Source: Microbacterium proteolyticum
GTDB taxonomy: Bacteria > Actinomycetota > Actinomycetes > Actinomycetales > Microbacteriaceae
Assembly: GCF_014192415.1 (NCBI RefSeq)
Contig: NZ_JACHXY010000001.1
Coordinates: forward strand, 682,001-746,000
Direction of reading: 5' to 3'
DNA: 64,000 nt
Made by a program: the position numbers and the translations under genes. The first letter of the stretch is position 1. Every line of letters begins with the position of its first letter. The notes beneath the pieces were generated by a model. That model had not been told where the DNA came from, did no database searches, and worked only from the letters and a program-made list of their open reading frames with translations. This document shows positions 25,485 to 34,731 of this stretch, in pieces.

Positions 25485-27335
25485 CTATTCGACCGTCACC
25501 GACTTCGCCAGGTTACGCGGCTGGTCGACGTCGAGGCCCTTGGCCTCGGCCAGGCTCATCGCGAAGATGTGCAGCGGCACCACGGCCAGCAGCGGTTCGA
25601 ACAGGGGGGCGGCGAGGGGGATGCGCAGCACCTCGTCGGCGGCGGGAAGCACGGCGACGTCGCCCTCTTCGGCGATCGCGATCACGCGGGCACCGCGCGC
25701 GCGGATCTCCTCGATGTTGGAGACGACCTTCTTGTGCATCTCGCCCGAGCCGCGCGGCGACGGCACGACCACGAACACGGGCTGCCCCGGCTCGATGAGG
25801 GCGATGGGGCCGTGCTTGAGCTCGCCGGCAGCGAAGCCCTCGGCGTGGATGTACGCCAATTCTTTGAGCTTGAGCGCACCCTCGAGCGCGATCGGGTAAC
25901 CGACATTGCGGCCGAGGAAGAGAACCGAGCGCGTGTCGGCCATCCAGTGGGCGAGCTGCTCGATGCGCGCCTGCTCGCTCTCGAGCACGCGGGCGATCTT
26001 GCCGGGAACGGCCTCCAGCTCGGCGACGGCCTCGACAGCGGCGACGGGATCGATGGCGCCGCGGATCCGGCCCACGTGCAGCGCGAGGAGGTACAGCGCG
26101 GTGATCTGCGCGACGAAGGCCTTCGTGGACGCCACGGCGACCTCGGGACCGGCGTGCGTGTAGACGATGGCATCCGATTCGCGTGGGATCGTCGCTCCCT
26201 GCGTGTTGCAGATCGAGAGCGTCTTCGCCCCGCGGGAACGGGCGTACTTCACCGCCATGAGCGTGTCCATGGTCTCGCCCGACTGGCTGATCGAGACGAC
26301 CAGCGTGCGGTCGGAGAGCACCGGGTCGCGGTAGCGGAACTCGTGGGCGAGCTCGACGTCGACGGGAACGCGCGTCCACGTCTCGAGTGCGTACTTGCCG
26401 ACCATGCCCGCGTAGGCGGCGGTGCCGCACGCGATGACGAGGATGCGGTCGATGTCGGCGAGGAAGTCGTCGAGTCCCTGGAGCTCGGGGATCTCGACCC
26501 GGCCCTCGTGGATCCGGCCGCGCAGCGTGTTGGCGACGGCCTCGGGCTCTTCCGAGACCTCCTTCGCCATGAACGACGACCAGCCGCCCTTCTCGGCCGC
26601 CGAGGCGTCCCACGTGACCTCGAACGCCTCGACCTCGACCGGTGCACCCGAGAAGTCGGTCACCTCGACGCCCTCGGGGGTGATGGCGACGATCTCGTCC
26701 TGCCCGATCGCGAGGGCGTTGCGAGTGTGCTCGACGAAAGCGGCGACGTCGGATCCGAGGAAGTTCTCGCCCTCGCCGAGGCCGATGACCAGCGGGGAGT
26801 TGCGGCGCGCGCCCACGACCAGACCCGGGTGGTCCTGATGCATGGCGAGGAGCGTGTAGGCACCCTCGAGACGCGAGACGACCGCACGGAACGCCTGCAC
26901 CAGATCCTTGGTGCGGGCGTACTCGCGGCCGATCATGACGGCGGCGACCTCGGTGTCGGTCTCGCTGCGGAACGCGAAGCCCTCGCCGACCATCTCGCTC
27001 TTGAGCTCGGCGAAGTTCTCGATGATGCCGTTGTGGATGACGGCGAGCTTGTCGTCGTCTGCGAGGTGCGGGTGCGCGTTGGCATCCGTGGGGCCGCCGT
27101 GCGTCGCCCAGCGGGTGTGGCCGATGCCGGTGGTGCCGTTCGGCATGGGCGAGGCGACGAGGTCGTCACGGAGCACCGCGAGCTTTCCCGCGCGCTTGCG
27201 CATGTCGAGAGTGCCCTCGCCGTCGATCACCGCGATGCCGGCGGAGTCGTAGCCCCGGTACTCCAGCCGAGACAGCCCGGCGAGAAGGATGTCCTGGCTC
27301 TGACGAGGACCCACGTAACCGATGATTCCGCACAT
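25485..27335 (-). CDS. glmS: Glutamine-fructose-6-phosphate aminotransferase GlmS
   Basis: A 616-residue enzyme making glucosamine-6-phosphate, the first step to UDP-GlcNAc for peptidoglycan. The nucleophile is Cys2 (MCGIIGYVG), followed by the glutaminase motifs GIGHTRWATHG and NGIIEN. Two SIS domains carry VSISQSGETMDTL and the C-terminal PRNLAKSVTVE. The length is normal. It is transcribed on its own, with the terminator at 25444. It works with GlmM, encoded at 29.6 kb. Confidence 0.97.
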   Translation of the reverse strand: MCGIIGYVGPRQSQDILLAGLSRLEYRGYDSAGIAVIDGEGTLDMRKRAGKLAVLRDDLVASPMPNGTTGIGHTRWATHGGPTDANAHPHLADDDKLAVIHNGIIENFAELKSEMVGEGFAFRSETDTEVAAVMIGREYARTKDLVQAFRAVVSRLEGAYTLLAMHQDHPGLVVGARRNSPLVIGLGEGENFLGSDVAAFVEHTRNALAIGQDEIVAITPEGVEVTDFSGAPVEVEAFEVTWDASAAEKGGWSSFMAKEVSEEPEAVANTLRGRIHEGRVEIPELQGLDDFLADIDRILVIACGTAAYAGMVGKYALETWTRVPVDVELAHEFRYRDPVLSDRTLVVSISQSGETMDTLMAVKYARSRGAKTLSICNTQGATIPRESDAIVYTHAGPEVAVASTKAFVAQITALYLLALHVGRIRGAIDPVAAVEAVAELEAVPGKIARVLESEQARIEQLAHWMADTRSVLFLGRNVGYPIALEGALKLKELAYIHAEGFAAGELKHGPIALIEPGQPVFVVVPSPRGSGEMHKKVVSNIEEIRARGARVIAIAEEGDVAVLPAADEVLRIPLAAPLFEPLLAVVPLHIFAMSLAEAKGLDVDQPRNLAKSVTVE

Positions 27336-27401
27336 GAGCCCCCATCCTACGGGGCGATGCCGCGCACTCCCGGCGACCGCGGCCGACGGCGGTGGTCGGC
27401 C

Positions 27402-28364
27402 CTAGAGCTTGCGCAGCAGCACCGACTCGACCTTGTGGTCGGCGCCCTTCTGCAGCACGAGCCCGGCACGGTGTCGCGTGGGCAGGACGTTCTCTTCGAG
27501 GTTGGGGAGGTTGATCTCGCGCCAGTAGCCGAGGGCGCGTTCGACGGCCTCCTCGTCGCTGATGTCGGCGAACACGCGGAAGAACGATGTGGGGTTCGTG
27601 AAGGCGTTGTCGCGCAGCGCGAGGAACCGCTCCACGTACCACTTCTCGATGTGGGCGGCGTCGGCGTCGACGTAGATCGAGAAGTCGAACAGGTCGCTCA
27701 CGGCGACCTCATTCGGCGAGGGCGGTGGCTGCAGCACGTTCAGCCCCTCCACGATGACGACGTCGGGTCGGCGCACGGTGACGTGGGCGTCGGGCATGAT
27801 GTCGTACCGCACGTGCGAGTAGAAGGGCGCGCGCGCCTCCTCGGCGCCCGACTTCACCTCGCTGAGGAACTGCACCAGCGCCCGCCGGTCGTACGACTCG
27901 GGAAAACCCTTGCGATCCATGAGTCCGCGGCGTTCGAGCTCGGCGTTGGGATAGAGGAAGCCGTCCGTGGTGACGAGCTCCACCCGCGGGGTGTCGGGCC
28001 AGCGGCTCATGAGCTCGCGGAGCAGACGGGCGATGGTCGATTTCCCGACCGCCACGGAGCCGGCGACGCCGATGACGAACGGGGTCGTGGCATCGGGTTC
28101 GCCGAGGAACTCGCTGGTGTCGGCGCCCAGTCGGCGCGTGGCGCGTGCGTAGAGGCTCAGCAGCCGGCTCAGGGGCAGATACACCTCGGCGACCTCGCGA
28201 GGATCGAGGCGGTCGCCGATCCCGCGCAACTGCACGATCTCGTTCTCGGTCAGCGGCTGTGGGAGTCCGCCGGCCAAGCGCGACCAGTCGTCGCGGTCGA
28301 TCTGACGGTAGGGGCTCAGCGACGGCGCGGGAGCGTCGGTCTCGGCGGCGGACACCCGCCCCAT
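27402..28364 (-). CDS. coaA: Type I pantothenate kinase CoaA
   Basis: A 320-residue kinase for the first step of coenzyme A synthesis. Walker A is [12 protein letters not shown] (99-110), followed by [40 protein letters not shown] and [11 protein letters not shown]. The ATG at 28362-28364 gives a length of 320, close to the family; a GTG nine bases downstream is also possible. It lies between glmS and the divergent ppx/gppA-type gene. Confidence 0.95.
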   Translation of the reverse strand: MGRVSAAETDAPAPSLSPYRQIDRDDWSRLAGGLPQPLTENEIVQLRGIGDRLDPREVAEVYLPLSRLLSLYARATRRLGADTSEFLGEPDATTPFVIGVAGSVAVGKSTIARLLRELMSRWPDTPRVELVTTDGFLYPNAELERRGLMDRKGFPESYDRRALVQFLSEVKSGAEEARAPFYSHVRYDIMPDAHVTVRRPDVVIVEGLNVLQPPPSPNEVAVSDLFDFSIYVDADAAHIEKWYVERFLALRDNAFTNPTSFFRVFADISDEEAVERALGYWREINLPNLEENVLPTRHRAGLVLQKGADHKVESVLLRKL

Positions 28365-28452
28365 GCTACCGGCGCGGTCACGCTCCTCCGGATGATCCGG
28401 CGCGGCCGCACCGTCCGCGCCGCGCCGGCCGGCGACGGTGACCGCCGCACCG

Positions 28453-28537
28453 AGCGGCAGGGCGGAGCTTCGCCGCACCGGGCGGCGGGCCGGCGCTTCG
28501 CCGCACCGGCGGCAGGGCGGATCTTCGCCGCACCGGC
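28453..28537. repeat. Three tandem 27-28-bp repeats
   Basis: Three direct copies of a unit of about 27 bp with the constant part CTTCGCCGCACCG at 28468-28480, 28496-28508 and 28523-28535; the GGCAGGGCGGA half is identical in copies 1 and 3. A partial fourth copy precedes them. They fill the gap between coaA and the divergent ppx/gppA-type gene, just before its start. Confidence 0.8.
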
Positions 28538-28567
28538 GGCCTGGGGCGGCACCACTACGCTCGGACC

Positions 28568-29497
28568 GTGCGCCTGGGAGTCCTCGACATCGGTTCGAAC
28601 ACCGTCCATCTGCTCGTCGCCAACGCCCGTGCGGGGGGTCGGCCGACGGCTACCACCTCGCACCGCTCGGTGCTGCGCCTCATGCGCTACCTCCAGCCCG
28701 ACGGCTCCATCTCGCCCGAGGGCGTGAAAGGACTCGTGGATGCCGTGGCCGCGGCCTGCGCGCACGCGCGCGCCGAGGGGGTCGACGAGCTCCTCGCCAC
28801 CGCGACCTCGGCCGTGCGCGACGCGACCAACGGCGAGGCGGTCATCGCGCAGATCGAGGACGTCCTCGGCCAACCGCTGCAGGTCCTCGGCGGCGAGACG
28901 GAGGCGCGTTTCACCTACCTGGCGGTACGGCGGTGGTTCGGCTGGTCCGCGGGGCAGATCCTGCTGTTCGACATCGGCGGCGGCTCCCTCGAGATCGCCG
29001 GCGGCGGAGACGAGCTGCCCGACCTCGCCGAATCGGTGCCGCTGGGTGCGGGACGCTCGACGGTGCAGTTCCTGCCGCACGACCCGCCCAGTGCCGACGA
29101 GATCGACGAGCTGCGTCAGCACGCGATGTCCGTGCTCGCGCCCGTGGCCGAGCGTTTCGCGGCGCTCCCCCGGCCCGACCACGTGGTGGGCTCGTCGAAG
29201 GCGATCCGCTCGCTCGCCAAGCTCGCGGGCTACCCCGTGCCGGGCTGGTCGGGAATCGACCGTATGGTGCTGCCCCGCCGGGAGCTGAAGGACTGGATCC
29301 CGCGGCTGGCCCGCATTCCCGCCGAGGCACGCGAAGCGCTACCCGGCATCACCGCCGACCGCACGTTCCAGATCGTCGCCGCGGCCGTCGTCGTGGAGCG
29401 GGCGATGAAGGCGCTGGACGTCGAGGAGCTGGAGGTATCCCCCTGGGCGCTGCGCGAGGGAGTCCTCCTGCGGTACATCGAGTCGCTAGAGTACTGA
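28568..29497 (+). CDS. Ppx/GppA-family phosphatase
   Basis: A 309-residue exopolyphosphatase/guanosine-pentaphosphate phosphatase-family protein. The ASKHA phosphate loops are [16 protein letters not shown] at the start and [15 protein letters not shown] near residue 140; [14 protein letters not shown] and [13 protein letters not shown] are also typical. It has only the two-domain core. The start is GTG at 28568, immediately after tandem repeats. Whether it acts on polyphosphate or pppGpp cannot be told from the sequence. Confidence 0.92.
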   Translation: MRLGVLDIGSNTVHLLVANARAGGRPTATTSHRSVLRLMRYLQPDGSISPEGVKGLVDAVAAACAHARAEGVDELLATATSAVRDATNGEAVIAQIEDVLGQPLQVLGGETEARFTYLAVRRWFGWSAGQILLFDIGGGSLEIAGGGDELPDLAESVPLGAGRSTVQFLPHDPPSADEIDELRQHAMSVLAPVAERFAALPRPDHVVGSSKAIRSLAKLAGYPVPGWSGIDRMVLPRRELKDWIPRLARIPAEAREALPGITADRTFQIVAAAVVVERAMKALDVEELEVSPWALREGVLLRYIESLEY

Positions 29498-29543
29498 CCC
29501 CTCCCCGCTGACTCCGGTCATGTGCTCGCCCGACGAGGGGTCA
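29495..29543. terminator. Weak hairpin between convergent genes
   Basis: TGACCCCTC (29495-29503) pairs with GAGGGGTCA (29535-29543), 9 bp with a 31-base loop, between the ends of the ppx/gppA-type gene and glmM. It includes the ppx stop codon. It may act as a terminator, though the loop is long. Confidence 0.35.
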
Positions 29544-29581
29544 TGCGAGCATTCGACCGACGTCAGCGAGCAGGTGCCGCG

Positions 29582-30937
29582 TCAGAGCGCGAGACGCTCT
29601 CGAACGACGTCGGCCAGACGATCCGCATGGGCGCGGGCGACCTCTTCCGACGCCGCCTCCACCATCACGCGGACCAGGGGTTCGGTGCCGGACGCGCGCA
29701 GCAGCACCCGGCCGGAATCACCGAGTTCGGCGATGGACGCCGCCACCGCCTCCTGCACGGCCGCGTCGGTCACGCCGTCGCGGTCGACCCCGCGCACGTT
29801 GACGAGCACCTGCGGGTACACCGTCATCAGCGACGCGAGCTCGGCGAGGGTCTTGCCCTGCCTGGCCATCTCGGCCACGATGTGCAGGCCCGTCAGCAGG
29901 CCGTCACCGGTGGTGGCGAACTCGCTCATGATGACGTGGCCCGACTGCTCACCACCGAGGGAGTACCCCCCCTCGTTCATGGCTTCGAGCACGTAGCGGT
30001 CGCCGACGCCGGTCTGCAGTACGCGGATGCCGTGGTCGGCCATTGCGCGGTGCAGCCCCAGGTTGCTCATCACCGTGGCGACGAGGGTGTCGTCGACGAG
30101 CGCGCCGCGCTGCTTCATCGCCACCGCGAGGATGGCCATGATCTGGTCGCCGTCGACGACACTGCCCTGCGCGTCGACCGCGAGGCAGCGGTCGGCGTCG
30201 CCGTCGTGGGCGATGCCGACGTCGGCTCCGAGGCGCACGACGGCCTCGGCGAGCACGTCGAGATGCGTCGAGCCCACGCCGTCGTTGATGTTGAGGCCGT
30301 CGGGCTCGGCGCCGATGACGGTGACGGTCGCGCCCGCGTCCTTGAAGGTCTCAGGAGACACTCCGGCGGCGGCGCCGTGGGCGCAGTCCAGCACGACGTG
30401 GATGCCGTCGAGACGGTGCGGCAGCGAACCGAGCAGGTGCAGGACGTAGCGGTCTTCGGCGTCGGCGAAGCGACGGATGCGACCGACGCCGGCGCCCGTG
30501 GGTTGCAGGCGTTCGCCCTCGAGGGCGAGCTCGATGCGCCGCTCGACGACGTCGGGCAGCTTCGTGCCGCCGCGGGCGAAGATCTTGATCCCGTTGTCGG
30601 GTGCGGGGTTGTGCGACGCCGACACCATCACGCCGAAGTCGGCGTCATGGTCGGCGATGAGGAAGGCGGTGGCGGGCGTGGGGATCACACCGGCGTCGAG
30701 GACGTCGACGCCGGACGAAGCGAGTCCCGCGGAGACCGCGGCCGCGAGGAACTCCCCCGAGACGCGCGGGTCGCGCGCGACGACGGCGGTGAGGCGGCGG
30801 CCTTCGGCCTTGCGCGCCTCCGCCGAACGGCCCTGGCCCAGGACGACAGCAGTCGCCTGGGCCAGGTGCAGCGCGAGTTCGGCGGTGAGGAGGCCGTTGG
30901 CCAGCCCCCGCACCCCGTCCGTGCCGAAAAGAGGCAT
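29582..30937 (-). CDS. glmM: Phosphoglucosamine mutase GlmM
   Basis: A 451-residue enzyme converting glucosamine-6-phosphate to glucosamine-1-phosphate. It starts [14 protein letters not shown]; the phosphoserine is Ser108 in [15 protein letters not shown], the Mg site [11 protein letters not shown], and the sugar-binding loop GGEQSGHVI; the phosphate loop [12 protein letters not shown] is near the end. It lies 15 bases after rpsI in the conserved rplM-rpsI-glmM order, linking ribosome supply with wall synthesis. Confidence 0.97.
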   Translation of the reverse strand: MPLFGTDGVRGLANGLLTAELALHLAQATAVVLGQGRSAEARKAEGRRLTAVVARDPRVSGEFLAAAVSAGLASSGVDVLDAGVIPTPATAFLIADHDADFGVMVSASHNPAPDNGIKIFARGGTKLPDVVERRIELALEGERLQPTGAGVGRIRRFADAEDRYVLHLLGSLPHRLDGIHVVLDCAHGAAAGVSPETFKDAGATVTVIGAEPDGLNINDGVGSTHLDVLAEAVVRLGADVGIAHDGDADRCLAVDAQGSVVDGDQIMAILAVAMKQRGALVDDTLVATVMSNLGLHRAMADHGIRVLQTGVGDRYVLEAMNEGGYSLGGEQSGHVIMSEFATTGDGLLTGLHIVAEMARQGKTLAELASLMTVYPQVLVNVRGVDRDGVTDAAVQEAVAASIAELGDSGRVLLRASGTEPLVRVMVEAASEEVARAHADRLADVVRERLAL

Positions 30938-30951
30938 CCGGAAAGTCGAAC

Positions 30952-31422
30952 TCAGCGCTTGGAGTACTGAGGCGCCTTGCGGGCCTTCTTGAGACCGGCC
31001 TTCTTGCGCTCCTTGACGCGAGCGTCGCGGGAGAGGAAGCCGGCCTTCTTCAGGGTGGGGCGGTTGTTCTCTTCGTCGATGCCGTTCAGCGAACGGGCGA
31101 TGCCGAGACGCAGCGCGCCGGCCTGACCCGAGGGGCCACCACCGGAGATGCGCGCGATCACGTCGTACGAGCCCGCGAGCTCGAGAACCGTGAACGGGTC
31201 GTTGATCAGCTGCTGGTGCAGCTTGTTCGGGAAGTAGTCCTCGATCGTGCGGCCGTTGACCGTGATCGTGCCCGAGCCGGGGATGAGGCGCACGCGGGCG
31301 ATGGCCTGCTTGCGACGGCCGACGGCTGCGCCGGGGACCGAGAGCACGGGGCGCTCGGCGGCGACGGCCGACTGCTCGGCGGGCGTCTCGGTGCTGTAGT
31401 TGCTGGGGTCGATGTTCGACAC
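30952..31422 (-). CDS. rpsI: 30S ribosomal protein S9
   Basis: A 156-residue S9 (uS9). An N-terminal extension of about 30 residues is followed by [19 protein letters not shown], the IEDYFPN segment, [19 protein letters not shown] and the C-terminal PQYSKR that reaches the P-site tRNA. The start is GTG 31420-31422. It follows rplM by 24 bases. Confidence 0.98.
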   Translation of the reverse strand: MSNIDPSNYSTETPAEQSAVAAERPVLSVPGAAVGRRKQAIARVRLIPGSGTITVNGRTIEDYFPNKLHQQLINDPFTVLELAGSYDVIARISGGGPSGQAGALRLGIARSLNGIDEENNRPTLKKAGFLSRDARVKERKKAGLKKARKAPQYSKR

Positions 31423-31446
31423 TGTTTCGTCCTTATCCGGCGGCGC

Positions 31447-31893
31447 TTACTGGGCGACCTGGTCGAAGGTGTATGCCGTGGGCTGCTGGGCACCGTGGGG
31501 GTGCTCGGCGCCGCGGTACACCTTGAGCTTCTTGAGCTGCGCCGCGCCGAGGCTGTTCTTGGGCAGCATGCCGCGGATGGCCTTCTCGACCGCGCGGACG
31601 GGGTTCTTATCGAGGAGTTCCTCGTAGGTGACCGACTTGAGGCCGCCCGGGTAACCCGAGTGGCGGTAGGCCTTCTTCTTCTGGAGCTTCTGACCCGTGA
31701 GCGCCACCTTTTCGGCGTTGATCACGATGACGAAGTCGCCGGAGTCGATGTGGTTGGCGAAGGTCGCCTTGTGCTTGCCGCGGAGGAGGACCGCCGCGTG
31801 CGAGGCGAGACGGCCGAGGACGACGTCGGTGGCGTCGATAACGACCCACTCGCGCGTGACCTCAGCGGCCTTGGGGGTGAAAGTGCGCGTCAC
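31447..31893 (-). CDS. rplM: 50S ribosomal protein L13
   Basis: A 148-residue L13 (uL13): [39 protein letters not shown], the [12 protein letters not shown] core and GMLPKNSLG. The GTG at 31891-31893 gives the normal length. It is the first gene of rplM-rpsI-glmM. The 187 bases upstream (31894-32080) contain its promoter and leader; no further gene is visible there. Confidence 0.98.
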   Translation of the reverse strand: MTRTFTPKAAEVTREWVVIDATDVVLGRLASHAAVLLRGKHKATFANHIDSGDFVIVINAEKVALTGQKLQKKKAYRHSGYPGGLKSVTYEELLDKNPVRAVEKAIRGMLPKNSLGAAQLKKLKVYRGAEHPHGAQQPTAYTFDQVAQ

Positions 31894-32080
31894 AGTAGTG
31901 CTGCTTTCTTGTTCGAACGGAGGAGTTCGTGAATCCCGCTCCGGTGGTCCGTTGCTCCGTCGATGACGAGGCAACCAAGGCCGGTGGAGGGCTCACGTTC
32001 GGGCAACCCGCTCGCAGAGAGGCGGGCACCAAAGATCGAGACTACGGCATCGGGATGCCATGGCCAAATGCCGCCAGCCG

Positions 32081-32833
32081 TCAGGCGAGGATCGTGCCCG
32101 CGGCGACCAGGGCGAAACCGGACGCGTTGAAGACGACGTGCACGACCACCGCCGGCCACATTCGCCCCGTCCCGATGGTGAACACTCCCGCGACGACGCC
32201 GAGCAGCGTGAGCGAGACGAGATCCGACGGATCGCGGGGTGCGGTCAGTTCGTGCGCGGCGACGAAGAGCGCCGTCGACAGAGCCACCGCGGCGATGCGA
32301 GCGGCGACACCGCCGACGCCGCGCCGGAGCACCGCGAAGACGCTGACCAGGACGACCCCGCGGAAGAAGAGCTCCTCCAGGGGCGGGGTGACCAGCGATC
32401 CGACGACCGCGTCGACGATGAACGCCGGGGGCAGCTCGCCGTCGGTCGAGAAGGTCGAGGGCCAGGGTGCGGCGCCGTCTCCCGAGCCGGCGACGGCGCC
32501 CTGGACGAGTCGGAGGAGGATGCCGAAGACGACGCCGTACACGAGGTCGATCACCCGGAAGCGCAGCAGACCCCGCGGGCGCGAACGCGCGAAGGCCAGG
32601 GCGACGGGTACCGCCATCGACGTCCAGACGATCCCCTGCGCGCCGCCGGAGGCTGTTTCGACGGGAAACAGCAGGGGCGCGGCGTGCGCCCCGATCGCCG
32701 CCACTCCGACTGCGCAGACCGCCCACCCGAGCATCTCGGCGTCCCACCGGGCAACGCTCGATCCACCCTCCCCCCATAGGCGACGTCGACGACGGCCCCG
32801 GTGACGAGCGGCGGGGGCGTCGAGAGAGGACAT
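32081..32833 (-). CDS. CPBP-family intramembrane metalloprotease
   Basis: A 250-residue membrane protein with about seven hydrophobic segments. The CPBP/Abi motifs are present: EExxxR in PPLEELFFRGVVL, a His in LFVAAHEL and HxxxN in VVVHVVFNASG, the last forming the metal site. Such proteins are Rce1-like proteases or bacteriocin-immunity factors. The first 30 residues are basic and cytoplasmic; a downstream start is possible. It stands upstream of rplM on the same strand. Confidence 0.87.
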   Translation of the reverse strand: MSSLDAPAARHRGRRRRRLWGEGGSSVARWDAEMLGWAVCAVGVAAIGAHAAPLLFPVETASGGAQGIVWTSMAVPVALAFARSRPRGLLRFRVIDLVYGVVFGILLRLVQGAVAGSGDGAAPWPSTFSTDGELPPAFIVDAVVGSLVTPPLEELFFRGVVLVSVFAVLRRGVGGVAARIAAVALSTALFVAAHELTAPRDPSDLVSLTLLGVVAGVFTIGTGRMWPAVVVHVVFNASGFALVAAGTILA

Positions 32834-32947
32834 GCGGGTCAGGGTAGGACGCCGATACCCCGTGGTGACGCGTCAGACGGCGCGCGGACCGCAGGCTTCA
32901 CCACCGCTTTCACCCCGGTCTCTCGCGGGCATGGCCCCGGCACGACG

Positions 32948-32977
32948 ATGCCCCGCCGCCGGGAGGCGACGGGGCAT
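32948..32977. terminator. Hairpin terminator after the hydrolase gene
   Basis: Arms 32948-32960 and 32965-32977 form a 13-bp stem with one G-T wobble and a four-base loop. It lies about 60 bases past the end of the reverse-strand hydrolase and before the protease gene. Confidence 0.7.
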
Positions 32978-33036
32978 GTCCGTACGAACGCGTCCACCGC
33001 GGATGCGGGCGAGAGTGCGGACGCGCGCGCTGGGGA

Positions 33037-33873
33037 TCAGCGCTGAAGGAAGTCGATGACGACCCGGTTGAACTCGTCCGCGTGGCTGACGTTCACGCCG
33101 TGGGGCGCGCCGGTGACGACGTGCAGCTCGCTGCCGGCGATCGCCTCGTGCGTGCGCTTGCCCGATCCCTCGAAGGGGACGGTCGCGTCGCTGTCACCGT
33201 GGATGACGAGGGCGGGAACGGTGACGTTCGGCAGGTCGTCGCGGAAGTCGGTGGTGGCGAACGCCTCCATCGACTTCAGCGCAGCGTGATGGTCGGCCTG
33301 GTTCGCGAGGCGCTCGGCCTCGGCGCGGTCGGCCTCCGAGACGGCGAGGGTGCCGTCGACCGAGAAGAAATCGGTCGTGAACTGGTGATAGAACGCCTTC
33401 TCGTCGCTCTTCAGCCCCTGCTTCATGCCGTCCGCGGTCTCGTCGTCGAGCGGACCCTCGGGGTTGTCGTCCGTCTTGGCCAGGTACGGCGGGACGGCGG
33501 ACGCGAAGACCACGCTGTGGATGCGGTCGGCGCCGTGACGCGTGAGGTAGCGGGCCACTTCGCCGCCGCCCATCGAGAAGCCCACGAGGGTGGCGTCACG
33601 CAGATCGAGGGTCTCGATCACGGCCTGGAGGTCGTCCGAGAAGGTGTCGTAGTCGTACCCGGAACGCGGCTTGTCGCTGCGTCCGAACCCGCGACGGTCG
33701 TAGGTCACGACGCGGTACCCGGCCGCCTCGATCGCGGGAACCTGGTGCGCCCACGACTCGCCCGAGAGGGGCCACCCGTGGATGAGGACGACGGGGCGGC
33801 CGGTGCCGCCGGTGTCGTCGACGTGGAGGTCGATGTCGGTCAGAAGTCCGTGGTGTGCGGTGATCTCGCTCAT
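33037..33873 (-). CDS. Alpha/beta-hydrolase, non-heme chloroperoxidase/arylesterase type
   Basis: A 278-residue hydrolase. The oxyanion loop is LIHGWPLSGESW, the nucleophile elbow GFSMGGGE, the acid in IHGDSDATVPFE and the His in GAPHGVN. The GFSMGG elbow and RRGFGRSDKP block are typical of esterases annotated as cofactor-free haloperoxidases. The ATG at 33871-33873 is chosen by alignment with the usual family start; the ribosome site is weak. A TACATGTTT stretch lies 40-50 bases upstream in an AT-richer promoter region. Confidence 0.9.
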   Translation of the reverse strand: MSEITAHHGLLTDIDLHVDDTGGTGRPVVLIHGWPLSGESWAHQVPAIEAAGYRVVTYDRRGFGRSDKPRSGYDYDTFSDDLQAVIETLDLRDATLVGFSMGGGEVARYLTRHGADRIHSVVFASAVPPYLAKTDDNPEGPLDDETADGMKQGLKSDEKAFYHQFTTDFFSVDGTLAVSEADRAEAERLANQADHHAALKSMEAFATTDFRDDLPNVTVPALVIHGDSDATVPFEGSGKRTHEAIAGSELHVVTGAPHGVNVSHADEFNRVVIDFLQR

Positions 33874-34016
33874 GGCCGTAATGCTTCGGCTCGTACCTGA
33901 ACGTGGGCCCCTGCTTGACGTACATGTTTCGGATTGGTAACGCTCCACCCCACGCACAGGGCGCGGGCGGATGCAACAGCTCGGGGACACACGTTCGGCG
34001 TCGTTAGCCTGCCCGC

Positions 34017-34556
34017 ATGGCTCCCACCCGCATCCCCGGTATCGCCCTGCTCATCGTCGCCGGCGCGCTCTCCCTCAGCGCCTGCGCCCCCGCATCAGGG
34101 GGCGACCTCGTCCCCGGGACCTCGGGCGCGCCCGGGAGCGGGGCATCCGGTGCGACCGGAGTCGACGACGACGGCAGAACCGCCGTCACCGCGATCACCA
34201 CCGCCGAAGCGAGCGCCGGCGGTAGGGCCTTCGAGCTGGAACGCGGCGACGACGACACCTGGGAGGTGCACGTCGCCGTGGGCGAGCGCGAGGTCGAGGT
34301 GCGCGTGGCATCCGAGGGGACGAGCGTGCAGTCTTCGCAGGACGACGACGCCGTCGATGCCGACGAACGTGCCGCGCTGGATGCCGCCGTCACGACGCTC
34401 GCCGACGCCGTGCGGATCGCCACGGCGCAGAACCCGGGCGGCGAGCGCCTCGACGAGGTCCAGCTCGACGAAGACGACGGGACGTGGATCTGGAAGGTGG
34501 AAGTGCGCGACGGGACGACGGTGCGTATCGCCGCCGCCGACGGGGCGGTCCTCTGA
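34017..34556 (+). CDS. Small secreted lipoprotein, PepSY-like
   Basis: A 179-residue protein with a lipoprotein signal (LSLSAC, Cys23), a Gly/Ser-rich linker and two copies of a short alpha-beta pattern: AVTAITTAEASAGGRAFELE..WEVHVAVGEREVEV and ALDAAVTTLADAVRIATAQ..WIWKVEVRDGTTVRI. Two such units with a terminal W-x-V-x-V strand resemble PepSY domains, which bind or inhibit peptidases. The match is from appearance only. Confidence 0.75.
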   Translation: MAPTRIPGIALLIVAGALSLSACAPASGGDLVPGTSGAPGSGASGATGVDDDGRTAVTAITTAEASAGGRAFELERGDDDTWEVHVAVGEREVEVRVASEGTSVQSSQDDDAVDADERAALDAAVTTLADAVRIATAQNPGGERLDEVQLDEDDGTWIWKVEVRDGTTVRIAAADGAVL

Positions 34557-34630
34557 CCCCCTCTCCGAAGCAGAGGCGCCCGCTGGACGCAACCCTTCCA
34601 CCCGACGGCGCGAGGAGGTTGCAGCCTCAT

Positions 34631-34731
34631 TACACTCGCGCCATGAATCACGCCTGCGACTCCGTCGGCCACAGTCCGAGCGCCCGGGTGACCCCGGGCG
34701 CAGCCTCCCCCCGATCGGGGGTGACCCACCG
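34631..34731 (+). promoter_or_regulatory. Structured leader of the CNNM/CorC-type gene
   Basis: The sequence between the lipoprotein gene and the next start contains a possible -10 (TACACT, 34631-34636). Two strong hairpins follow back to back: GCGCCCGGG-TGAC-CCCGGGCGC (34680-34701) and the palindrome CCCCCGATCGGGGG (34708-34721). The second ends 10 bases before the ATG and overlaps the only ribosome-site-like G tract. It may regulate translation. Confidence 0.45.

Noticed and set aside
28370..28560. Coding potential in the tandem-repeat gap
   Set aside because: Open frames exist but consist of repeated Arg/Gly/Ala runs from the 27-bp repeats.
34708..34721. CCCCCGATCGGGGG palindrome as terminator for the lipoprotein gene
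   Set aside because: It is 150 bases past the stop, lacks a T-tract and lies next to a start codon, so a leader role is more likely.
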